Source: JAJDOD01 sp039024895 (GTDB lineage: Bacteria; Pseudomonadota; Alphaproteobacteria; Rhodobacterales; Rhodobacteraceae). Taken from it: 64,000 nucleotides of DNA. A program made the position numbers and the translations under genes. Of the stretch, positions 8,586 through 15,399 are shown piece by piece. Position 1 is the stretch's first letter; every line of letters starts with the position of its first letter. The notes under the pieces are model-generated. The model did no database searches. It saw only the letters and a program-made list of their open reading frames with translations, and was not told the origin of the DNA. Location of the stretch: positions 4,575 to 68,574 of the forward strand of contig JBCCPJ010000018.1 in the NCBI GenBank assembly GCA_039024895.1, given 5' to 3'.

Positions 8586-10166
8586 ATGAGCTTTGTCACG
8601 CAAGCCAAGACCAAACGACTTCTTGCCGTCCACGGTTGGTCAGGGACGATCCTCGGCCTTTTGCTTTACGTGGTCATTTTCACGGGCGCGATTGTTGTCT
8701 TTGCCGATGAAATCGGATCCTGGTCGCGAGGCGTCATCGGCCACAAGGGGGAGTTCGGCACGCAAGTCGACCATCGCTTCCGGGTCGCGGCTCGCAGCGT
8801 TGATCGAAATTACTACGAAGAGGTCTCAATCGGGCGAACGCGAACGGGAGACTTCCGCTACAGCTTTGAAGGCCATGCGACCGACCCATCTAGCGGCGAG
8901 GAGGTAGATGCACTTGTGCGCTTGCGGGTGGATCCTGAAAGCGGAGAGGTGCTTGAGAGATGGGAGGGCTTGGAGTCGGATCTACCACGCGATTCGACAA
9001 CCGCCCTAAGCCGCTTTTGGGTCGATCTTCACGAGGAGCTTTACTTGCCTGCGCCCTACGGGTTTTTCCTCGTTTGCGTCTTGGGCATGATGATGATGTT
9101 TGCCGCAGTCTCCGGCGTACTCATTCATAAGCACGTAGTGCGTGATGCCTTTGTCGCAGCGCGCAATCCAACCCGACTTGTAGGTGCAAGAGATTTGCAT
9201 GTGCTGGCAGGGACCTGGGGTATTCCCTTTGCCATACTCCTTGCGCTGACAGGGGCCTTCCTTGGTTTTGCGTTTTCGGTTGGGGTACCAATTATGGCCA
9301 TGATTTCCTTTGATGGCGACCGGCAGGCCATGATTTCGGCGTTGCTCGAGCGACCGGAAGCCGTCGATCTAGCCCCGGCACCGCTCGCTGCCTTGGATTT
9401 TGTCATTCGCGATGCGATGGAACGCACGGGCGCCGCCGTTGGCTCAATACAAATAAGCAATTATGACAGCGTCGGGGCGACGATCAGTGTGTTCATGGGA
9501 CCATCGCCCGGAGGCTTTGCGGGGCAAAGACTAGAGTTTGACGGTGTGACGCGAGCTTTCGAAGGCGTGCAGCCCGGGTTTGGGGCAACACATTCGCTGA
9601 GTTCTACTCTCTTCGGGATCATCCGCCCTTTGCATTTCGGTGATTTTGCTGGGCTTGGTTCAAAAATCGTCTGGTTCGGTATGGGTCTTGCCATGGCCTA
9701 TGTGAATGCCTCCGGGATGCTGTTGTGGTGCAAACGTCGCGAGGACCAAGCGCTATGGCGGGGCTTCCGGCACTGGATCATGGTGACAGTATGGGGGCTA
9801 CCTTTTGCGATGCTGGTTTCTGCCGTGGCGTACTTTGTCACCGTCCCGGTAGCCGACGCGCATTTTTGGACACCGCTTGGGTTCCTGCTGGGGTTGTTCC
9901 TGTGCATCGTCCTTGGCCTGAGGTCTGAGAATGCCGGCCACCAACTGCGATTGGCAAACACAGGTTTGTGTTTGGCACTTCCTGTGCTGAGGCATCTGAC
10001 GGGAGGAACCAGCTGGTCTGAGGCTTTGATCAGCGGGGGCGCGGAAATACTCGTCATTGACATTCTCTTCTTGGGCATGGGTCTTTTGCTTCTTCGTAAG
10101 AGTGGCGCAAGATCAACTGATGCAGAGCCGCCAAGGGATGCCACAATTCAGGAACCTGCGGAGTGA
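8586..10166 (+). CDS. PepSY-associated transmembrane protein (siderophore reductase-like)
   Basis: 526 residues. The first helix (GWSGTILGLLLYVVIFTGAI, residues about 15-36) is the classic PepSY-TM start, followed by a large periplasmic loop, further helices near 155-175, 200-220 and 355-375, and four to five C-terminal helices after residue 390. Histidines near membrane boundaries (for example HGW, HKHV, RDLHVL) could be haem ligands. Proteins of this family next to TonB receptors are thought to reduce or process ferric-siderophores at the inner membrane. The family is clear; the catalytic role is inferred. The stop overlaps the next gene's GTG start. Confidence 0.88.
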   Translation: MSFVTQAKTKRLLAVHGWSGTILGLLLYVVIFTGAIVVFADEIGSWSRGVIGHKGEFGTQVDHRFRVAARSVDRNYYEEVSIGRTRTGDFRYSFEGHATDPSSGEEVDALVRLRVDPESGEVLERWEGLESDLPRDSTTALSRFWVDLHEELYLPAPYGFFLVCVLGMMMMFAAVSGVLIHKHVVRDAFVAARNPTRLVGARDLHVLAGTWGIPFAILLALTGAFLGFAFSVGVPIMAMISFDGDRQAMISALLERPEAVDLAPAPLAALDFVIRDAMERTGAAVGSIQISNYDSVGATISVFMGPSPGGFAGQRLEFDGVTRAFEGVQPGFGATHSLSSTLFGIIRPLHFGDFAGLGSKIVWFGMGLAMAYVNASGMLLWCKRREDQALWRGFRHWIMVTVWGLPFAMLVSAVAYFVTVPVADAHFWTPLGFLLGLFLCIVLGLRSENAGHQLRLANTGLCLALPVLRHLTGGTSWSEALISGGAEILVIDILFLGMGLLLLRKSGARSTDAEPPRDATIQEPAE

Positions 10167-10753
10167 GTGGTTTCTTGATCTACGCCAGTATCTTTGCCAG
10201 CCTTGCCGCCCTTGCATACCTGACTTTCACCGATCCCAAGCGGCGGCGGACGCATGGGCAGGAGGTGCTCGACCACCGTCCTTACCTTTGGCCAGCACGG
10301 ATCGCGCTTTTTGGGCCGGGCGTGCTGCTGATAGGTCTCGGTCATTGGTCGGGTCTGACCATTTGGGCGGTCGCCGTCACCACACTTGGCTGGGTTATTG
10401 CAGCGCTGTCTCCGGCCACCTATGCTAGGCTTGTACAAGACATTGAGCGCAAGCGTATTGAGGCCTGGGACTGGCTTAAAGCTATTGCTCAGACCTTAAT
10501 CGTTGAGCCAGCGAGGTATGTTCCCGAACGCCTCAAGGTGTGGACCTTCGATCTCCCTCGTATGCGTAAGAGATCCCCGGGAAGAATCCAGCTAGCAGAA
10601 GTCGAAGAGTTGAAGGCGCGCATAACCGCCTTGGAAGCGCGCTTGTATCGACTGGAAAACGGTGAGGAGCCGATGACGGCCTTGGCTGATGAGCACGAAG
10701 ATAATGAGCTGACGACTAAGCAACCCGCGAAGCCGCTAGACGCTGCGGAATAG
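10163..10753 (+). CDS. Membrane protein with C-terminal coiled coil, unknown function
   Basis: 196 residues, starting with GTG in a GTGA overlap with the PepSY gene, which implies translational coupling. Hydrophobic helices lie near residues 2-20 and 47-83, then a basic stretch (RKRIEAWDWLKAI), and a short coiled coil near 150-173 (VEELKARITALEARLYRLE). It sits in the iron-type uptake operon between PepSY and the exported protein. No recognised domain; an accessory role in the same membrane complex is only inferred from position. Confidence 0.78.
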   Translation: MSGFLIYASIFASLAALAYLTFTDPKRRRTHGQEVLDHRPYLWPARIALFGPGVLLIGLGHWSGLTIWAVAVTTLGWVIAALSPATYARLVQDIERKRIEAWDWLKAIAQTLIVEPARYVPERLKVWTFDLPRMRKRSPGRIQLAEVEELKARITALEARLYRLENGEEPMTALADEHEDNELTTKQPAKPLDAAE

Positions 10754-10805
10754 CAAGGAGCGTCAGCGGTCGCCCGCAGAACTTACGACGACACTTGAGG
10801 GATAT

Positions 10806-11222
10806 ATGAGAACAGTAGTTTTAGTGGCCATGCTCTTGGGCGCTGCATCCATGGCTCAGGCGCAAAATCAAACACCGGGTCTTTCTATTGAGCTCAACAC
10901 AGTTGCGGAGGCGAACGGTGGATGTCAGTTGACCTTCGTCGCAAATACCGGCTTTGAGAATGGCGTCGAAAAGGCGGTTTTCGAGACGGTTCTGTTTGAC
11001 AAGACGGGCGCGGTGAACTGTCTTACGCTCTTCGACTTTGATGCCATTCCGGCGGGTCGACCTCGGGTGCGTCAGTTCGTGCTTCCGGAGCTGGCTTGCG
11101 CTGATCTGGGGCAGATTCTGATCAATGGTGTGAACACCTGTGAGGCCCCAGGCATCGAGTCGGACGCCTGTGCCGCCGGTCTGTCTGTGTCTAGCCGCAT
11201 TAATGTGGAGTTGATTGTATGA
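10806..11222 (+). CDS. Exported cysteine-containing protein preceding ExbB
   Basis: 138 residues with a clear signal peptide (cleavage likely after SMAQA, about residue 19). The mature part has five cysteines (in GGCQLTF, AVNCLTL, LACADL, NTCEAPG, DACAAG), suggesting disulfides in the periplasm. Its stop codon overlaps the ExbB start in ATGA, so the two are coupled. Genes of this sort are found before exbB-like genes in Rhodobacterales TonB loci, but I know of no assigned function. It could be a periplasmic partner of the energising complex; that is inference. Confidence 0.8.
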   Translation: MRTVVLVAMLLGAASMAQAQNQTPGLSIELNTVAEANGGCQLTFVANTGFENGVEKAVFETVLFDKTGAVNCLTLFDFDAIPAGRPRVRQFVLPELACADLGQILINGVNTCEAPGIESDACAAGLSVSSRINVELIV

Positions 11223-11860
11223 TCAACATGGCGGAGATGTTCGATCTGATGCGCCAGATCGCCGATTTGGGCGGGCCAGTGATCCTGATTCTGATCGCCG
11301 CTTCGGTCTATGTCCTCGCGGTTACGCTTTACAAGCTCTGGCAGTTCCGCATTGCGGGTGTCGGCCGGCACAAGGCCCTGAAGGATGCTGTCGCTGCTTG
11401 GGATGCGGGTGATCGAAGTGCAGCTGTATCCCACCTACAGCGTTCCAAGAGCTATCTGTCACCGGTGGTCGAGTTGGCGTTTGGCGCAACGCGCGACGAC
11501 AATAGCCGGCTGGTGAGCGAGACAGAGGCGCGCTTTGCCAGGTTGGAACGCGGCCTCAGAACGCTTGAGAACATCGCGCAACTGGCGCCGCTTCTGGGTC
11601 TCTTCGGCACGGTGCTGGGCATGATCGAGGCGTTCCAGGCCTTGCAACAGGCCGGGAGCCAGGTTGACGCGTCTATTTTGTCGGGTGGCATTTGGGTGGC
11701 GCTCATGACCACGGCGGCAGGCCTTGCCGTTGCCATGCTGACCGCGCTCATTTATTCTTGGATGGAGGCGCGTATGGATGCCGAACGCGGCATTGCCGAA
11801 CAGGGCGTCAGCCAATTGGTGTCGGTTGATCTGAAGAAGGCCGAAGCGATGGTGGCCTGA
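11219..11860 (+). CDS. exbB: MotA/TolQ/ExbB proton-channel protein
   Basis: 213 residues with three membrane helices: about 20-40 (VILILIAASVYVLAVTLYKL), about 120-140 and about 155-180. The conserved segment LAPLLGLFGTVLGMIEAFQAL followed by GIWVALMTTAAGLAVAM is diagnostic for the ExbB/TolQ/MotA family. ExbB with ExbD converts proton-motive force into TonB movement to drive outer-membrane receptors, here presumably the receptor at 6024-8216. No ExbD or TonB gene follows; the next gene is convergent and unrelated, so this system is incomplete locally. Confidence 0.93.
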   Translation: MINMAEMFDLMRQIADLGGPVILILIAASVYVLAVTLYKLWQFRIAGVGRHKALKDAVAAWDAGDRSAAVSHLQRSKSYLSPVVELAFGATRDDNSRLVSETEARFARLERGLRTLENIAQLAPLLGLFGTVLGMIEAFQALQQAGSQVDASILSGGIWVALMTTAAGLAVAMLTALIYSWMEARMDAERGIAEQGVSQLVSVDLKKAEAMVA

Positions 11861-11870
11861 CACACGCGCA

Positions 11871-11889
11871 CCAGGCCAATTTTGGCTGG
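11871..11889. terminator. Weak hairpin between convergent exbB and dctP-like genes
   Basis: An imperfect hairpin (CCAG-G-CCAA / TTGG-CTGG with one bulged G) lies in the 32-base convergent gap. It could end transcription from either side, but no strong T tract is present. Confidence 0.4.
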
Positions 11890-11892
11890 GGC

Positions 11893-12894
11893 CTATTTGT
11901 CGATTATGTCCATGACCATGTCGTAGAGTTCTTGTGCTGGCAGGCCGCGAGACGAATGCTCTTCGATCCAGGCCATGGCCGCGGGTTCCGCAACTGCTTG
12001 CTGGATCGAGCGAACGATATCGTCACGCAAGGTGAGAACGGCAACCCCGCTTTCGGTAAGAGCTGGCTGCCAAGCGTCCATCGTCGACCCATTGTAGTTT
12101 TCGACATAATGCGCCAGCGCTTCGTCGACGGATGACAGTAGTGCATCGCGGTGAGTCTCCGGCAGGTCTTTGAGCGCCTTTGAGTTCACTACCACTGGGC
12201 AGTTCACAGTCCCCGGGTTGAGGTTGCTCATCCACCAACTGCCACCTTCAACAGTCCCGAAGGCCATATGGGCGTGTGGCGCGAAACTGACCGCCTGAAT
12301 TTCACCGGACGACAGTGCTTCCTTGACCTTGGTGGCCGGGATCGTCGCCAGATCGGCACCAAGAGCCGCCACGGCCTCCCCAACGCCGCCCGTGGCACGG
12401 ATGGTCATTTTCTTGAAGTCGTCCAAGGACGTGGGCGGTAAACCGGTGCCCATGATGTTGTACTGTGGCAGCGGCGACGGCATGAGGAGTGTTGCATTCC
12501 ATCGCGCCATGTCGACCCGTGTAATCGGGTGGTTGTAAACGGCCAGTGACAACTCAATTTCCTGCTCGAGTGTATCTACGCCGAGAAAGGGAAGTTCCAA
12601 AACCGTAATGGTTGGGTTCTTTTTGGGATGATAACCGGCACAGAACTGCGCCATTTCGAATTTGCCTGCGTGAATCCCATCAAGGTTCTCGCGACTGTCA
12701 GACAAACCGCCGTAGGACAAGTTTAGGGTGAACTCACCGCCTGTTTTCTGCGAAACCAGCTCGGCCAGTTTCTCTACATGTTCGGTAAATGCGCGACGCT
12801 TGCCCCAGAGCGATACATCCCATTCTGTTGCAAACGCCTCACTTGCTAAGGCTGCTGCCGCCGCAAACGCGGCTGCGAAAACAAAGGTTCTCAT
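11893..12894 (-). CDS. TRAP transporter solute-binding protein, DctP family
   Basis: 333 residues. The signal peptide (AFAAAAALASEAFA) precedes a mature protein with the DctP layout: NLSYGGLSDSRENLDGIHAG early, and a binding-site region LDDFKKMTIRATGGVGEAVAALGAD around residues 155-180. DctP proteins capture organic acids or related small molecules in the periplasm for the DctQM membrane pair, which is absent here. A Shine-Dalgarno GGAGGAG precedes the ATG. It lies downstream of the amine-demethylation genes on the same strand, so its ligand may belong to that pathway, but this is not shown by sequence. Confidence 0.9.
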   Translation of the reverse strand: MRTFVFAAAFAAAAALASEAFATEWDVSLWGKRRAFTEHVEKLAELVSQKTGGEFTLNLSYGGLSDSRENLDGIHAGKFEMAQFCAGYHPKKNPTITVLELPFLGVDTLEQEIELSLAVYNHPITRVDMARWNATLLMPSPLPQYNIMGTGLPPTSLDDFKKMTIRATGGVGEAVAALGADLATIPATKVKEALSSGEIQAVSFAPHAHMAFGTVEGGSWWMSNLNPGTVNCPVVVNSKALKDLPETHRDALLSSVDEALAHYVENYNGSTMDAWQPALTESGVAVLTLRDDIVRSIQQAVAEPAAMAWIEEHSSRGLPAQELYDMVMDIIDK

Positions 12895-12978
12895 TGCTCC
12901 TCCCGGAACTGGTCAACGCCCCGCCAGACAATGCATTTTCCGTTGCGACGTTATGTCGAACGCACGCAGTCCGATATG

Positions 12979-13002
12979 AGACAATCCGCAGGCAGATTGT
13001 CT
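12979..13002. terminator. Hairpin downstream of rpe
   Basis: AGACAATC (12979-12986) and GATTGTCT (12995-13002) form a perfect 8-base stem with an 8-base loop, in the gap after rpe and before the dctP-like start. A TTTT run follows on the plus strand only, so it is a modest terminator for the minus-strand rpe transcript. Confidence 0.5.
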
Positions 13003-13039
13003 TTTGCTCTGCTGATAGGCGCAGAGTTAGGTGTAGGGC

Positions 13040-13720
13040 TTATTGGACTGCGCTGCGAATGGCGCGAATGTTGTCGCCGTAAGGGGCGGGATTGCTGACC
13101 GAGCCGCCGCGGAAAACTGCTGAGCCCGCGACCAGCACGTCCGCACCGGCTTTAACCACAAGCGGCGCCGTTTTGGGATCAATGCCGCCGTCAATCTCGA
13201 TATGGATCGGCCGGTCGCCGATCATGGCGCGCAGTTTTCGCACCTGGGCGACCTGGGTTTCGATGAAGCTTTGCCCGCCGAAACCCGGGTTCACGGTCAT
13301 AATGCAGATCAGATCGCACAGATCGAGAAGTGGGGCGCACGCCTCAACGGGTGTGCCGGGGTTGAGGGCGAGGCCCGCCTTGATACCAGCCCCCCGAATT
13401 GCCTGAAGTGTGCGGTGCGTATGGGGACCCGCCTCGATATGGGCGGTCAGTATATCCGCGCCCGCGTCGACAAAGGCGTCGATATAAGGATCAACGGGTG
13501 CAATCATCAGATGCACGTCCATCACCGTTTTAATATGCTTCCGTATTGCCTTTACCAGGGGCGGACCAAAGGTCAGGTTCGGCACAAAATGACCGTCCAT
13601 GACATCGACATGGATCCAGTCGGCGCCCTGAGCCTCCACCGCTTCAATCTCACGCCCGAAATCTGCGAAATCCGCAGCGAGGATGGACGGGGCGATCTTA
13701 ATGGAACGGTCGAAGGTCAT
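13040..13720 (-). CDS. rpe: Ribulose-phosphate 3-epimerase
   Basis: 226 residues, the usual family length. The (beta/alpha)8 signatures are present in order: IAPSILAADFADFG, WIHVDVMDGHFVPNLTFGP, MDVHLMI, VNPGFGGQSFI, and EIDGGIDPKTA with the closing phosphate-binding VAGSAVFRG. The His and Asp metal ligands and both catalytic Asp residues (VDVMDG, EIDGG) are visible. It interconverts ribulose-5-phosphate and xylulose-5-phosphate in the pentose-phosphate or Calvin pathway in the cytoplasm. It is separated by 66 bases from the MttB-like gene; whether it belongs to that operon or works generally is not evident. Confidence 0.97.
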   Translation of the reverse strand: MTFDRSIKIAPSILAADFADFGREIEAVEAQGADWIHVDVMDGHFVPNLTFGPPLVKAIRKHIKTVMDVHLMIAPVDPYIDAFVDAGADILTAHIEAGPHTHRTLQAIRGAGIKAGLALNPGTPVEACAPLLDLCDLICIMTVNPGFGGQSFIETQVAQVRKLRAMIGDRPIHIEIDGGIDPKTAPLVVKAGADVLVAGSAVFRGGSVSNPAPYGDNIRAIRSAVQ

Positions 13721-13786
13721 TGTGCTGGTCCTGATACGGGTCAGCCTCGCTTTAGCCAGTCAGGCGCGCGCCCACAAGCGCCTGCT

Positions 13787-15304
13787 TTAGAAGTAGATAT
13801 TGAAGCGCTCGCGGATCGCCTTGTCGATGTTGGGATCGATTTGAAGCGGCGCTGACGCGAGGATCGCATCTTTCCTTGCCTTAGCGGCAGGCAGCAACTC
13901 AGGACGGCCCGCTTCGTTCCACTCCTTCGGGCTCATCCGGTTGCCGAGAACCGGGTAGGTGTACTCCGTCTGCATGAGGTTCAGCGTCTGCTCAGAGCCA
14001 AGATAGTGCCCCGGCCCATCAAGACAGACCGCCCGCATCACATCGAGCGACACGCTGTCTTCCGTCACTTCTATGCCGCGCACACAACGGAGCGCTTGGC
14101 CCACAAGGTCGTCGCCCAGCACGAGACCTTCGAGGCAAAACCCTAAGAGCGAGGCCTGCATGCCCGCGGCTTCGTAAACCATGTTCAGGCCAGACAAACC
14201 GGCGAGAACATTGGTCATGCCCTGCTCCCAGCCGGTTTGCATGTCCGGCAGTTTGCTGTCCGCCATGCCCCCTGCAGCGCCGCCGGGCAAACCGTAGAAC
14301 CGGTGCATTTGCGCGCAACCAGCAGTCAGAAGCGCTTGTTCCGCCGATCCCCCTGACATGGCGCCCGTCCGCAGATCAGACACGAAGGGCCAAGTGCCGA
14401 AAACGGCCGGATGGCCGGGCATGACGGAATTGACATAGACGACGCCCGCAAGGCACTCAGCGACCGCCTGGACGATAGAGGCCGCGATGGGAGCGGGAGC
14501 CGTCGCACCAGCCTGACCGGCGGAAAGCAACAAGACCGGCATCCCCGCGCGGATGGCGTTTTCCATCGCAACGCAGCTTTCCTCGGCAAACTTCATCGGT
14601 GGTACGACGAAGCAATTCGTGTTTGAGATGAAGGGCCGTTCGCGCCAGGCTTCCTCCCCGCCAGCAATCATGTGGATAAGATCGATGCAGGGGGCCACAT
14701 TCTCGGGGTCCGCGAAGCTGGTTCCAATATGTTTTTGCGTGCCCGCGGTAGCGGCATAGATCGTGTTCAGATCGAGCTCGAGATTGTCCGTAATATCGCG
14801 ACACACCATTGGTCGTTGAAAGAAGTGGATATTATCGAGGTGCTGCACGAGCCGTGCGGCATCATGCAAGTCTTGTGTCCTGGGGTCGCGGTATTCCCCG
14901 GTTTCAATCTCGACCACATGGACAGCAGCCCCGGCAGTGCCGTAATGCACCCGGTCCGGTTCGAGGTGGAGGTCGTATTTTGGGTCACGCCCGTGCAGCG
15001 TGATGCCACGCGCCGCTTTCGCGACCATATCTTCCACAAGTGCGCGCGGATATCTGAGGCGGCCGTCATCGCCCTGGATTGCACCGGCGGCGACCATGGC
15101 TTCGACACCGGAGGGCGGCGCCTGCGAAAGACCGATGGTCTCCAACGCTTCAAGCGCGGCCTCGTGGATGCGCAAAACAGCGGCATCGTCGAGCGGCCGG
15201 TACCAGCCGCCCTTCATCCCGGGGCGGATGGGGCGAATATCCTCGGACAATGGTGCTGCCCTTAAGGCGACGCGAGCGGCGCGTCCTCCCGAGCGACGGC
15301 TCAC
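13787..15304 (-). CDS. Trimethylamine methyltransferase (MttB)-family protein without pyrrolysine
   Basis: 505 residues, starting with GTG (MSRRSGGRAARVALR, a start typical for this family). The sequence carries the MttB/MtgB TIM-barrel layout, including HYGTAGAAVHVVEIETGEYR and the glycine-rich FYGLPGGAAGGMADSKLPD. No internal TAG interrupts the frame, so this is a non-pyrrolysine homologue like glycine-betaine methyltransferases rather than true trimethylamine methyltransferase. Known members pass a methyl group to a corrinoid protein; none is encoded in this window. The adjacent GcvT-type oxidoreductases suggest a quaternary or tertiary amine substrate. Family call firm, substrate open. 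Confidence 0.93.
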   Translation of the reverse strand: MSRRSGGRAARVALRAAPLSEDIRPIRPGMKGGWYRPLDDAAVLRIHEAALEALETIGLSQAPPSGVEAMVAAGAIQGDDGRLRYPRALVEDMVAKAARGITLHGRDPKYDLHLEPDRVHYGTAGAAVHVVEIETGEYRDPRTQDLHDAARLVQHLDNIHFFQRPMVCRDITDNLELDLNTIYAATAGTQKHIGTSFADPENVAPCIDLIHMIAGGEEAWRERPFISNTNCFVVPPMKFAEESCVAMENAIRAGMPVLLLSAGQAGATAPAPIAASIVQAVAECLAGVVYVNSVMPGHPAVFGTWPFVSDLRTGAMSGGSAEQALLTAGCAQMHRFYGLPGGAAGGMADSKLPDMQTGWEQGMTNVLAGLSGLNMVYEAAGMQASLLGFCLEGLVLGDDLVGQALRCVRGIEVTEDSVSLDVMRAVCLDGPGHYLGSEQTLNLMQTEYTYPVLGNRMSPKEWNEAGRPELLPAAKARKDAILASAPLQIDPNIDKAIRERFNIYF

Positions 15305-15327
15305 AGTGTCACCTCAGCCTTGAACAT
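15301..15327 (-). CDS. Possible leader mini-ORF coupled to the mttB-like gene
   Basis: Eight codons encoding MFKAEVTL. The sequence GGGAGG lies 7 bases before its ATG, and its TGA overlaps the mttB-like GTG start in GTGA. Such a short frame with a good ribosome binding site could couple translation. It may equally be chance, because mttB has its own GAGG inside the mini-ORF. Confidence 0.35.
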   Translation of the reverse strand: MFKAEVTL

Positions 15328-15399
15328 CGCACGTCCTCCCTGCGCTATGCCCTTTGAGCGTCAGGGTTTTTTGCGACAAGGTCTAACTCAAACGCGACA

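Noticed and set aside
13787..15304. Pyrrolysine-containing trimethylamine methyltransferase
   Set aside because: The frame has no internal TAG, so it is a non-pyrrolysine homologue.
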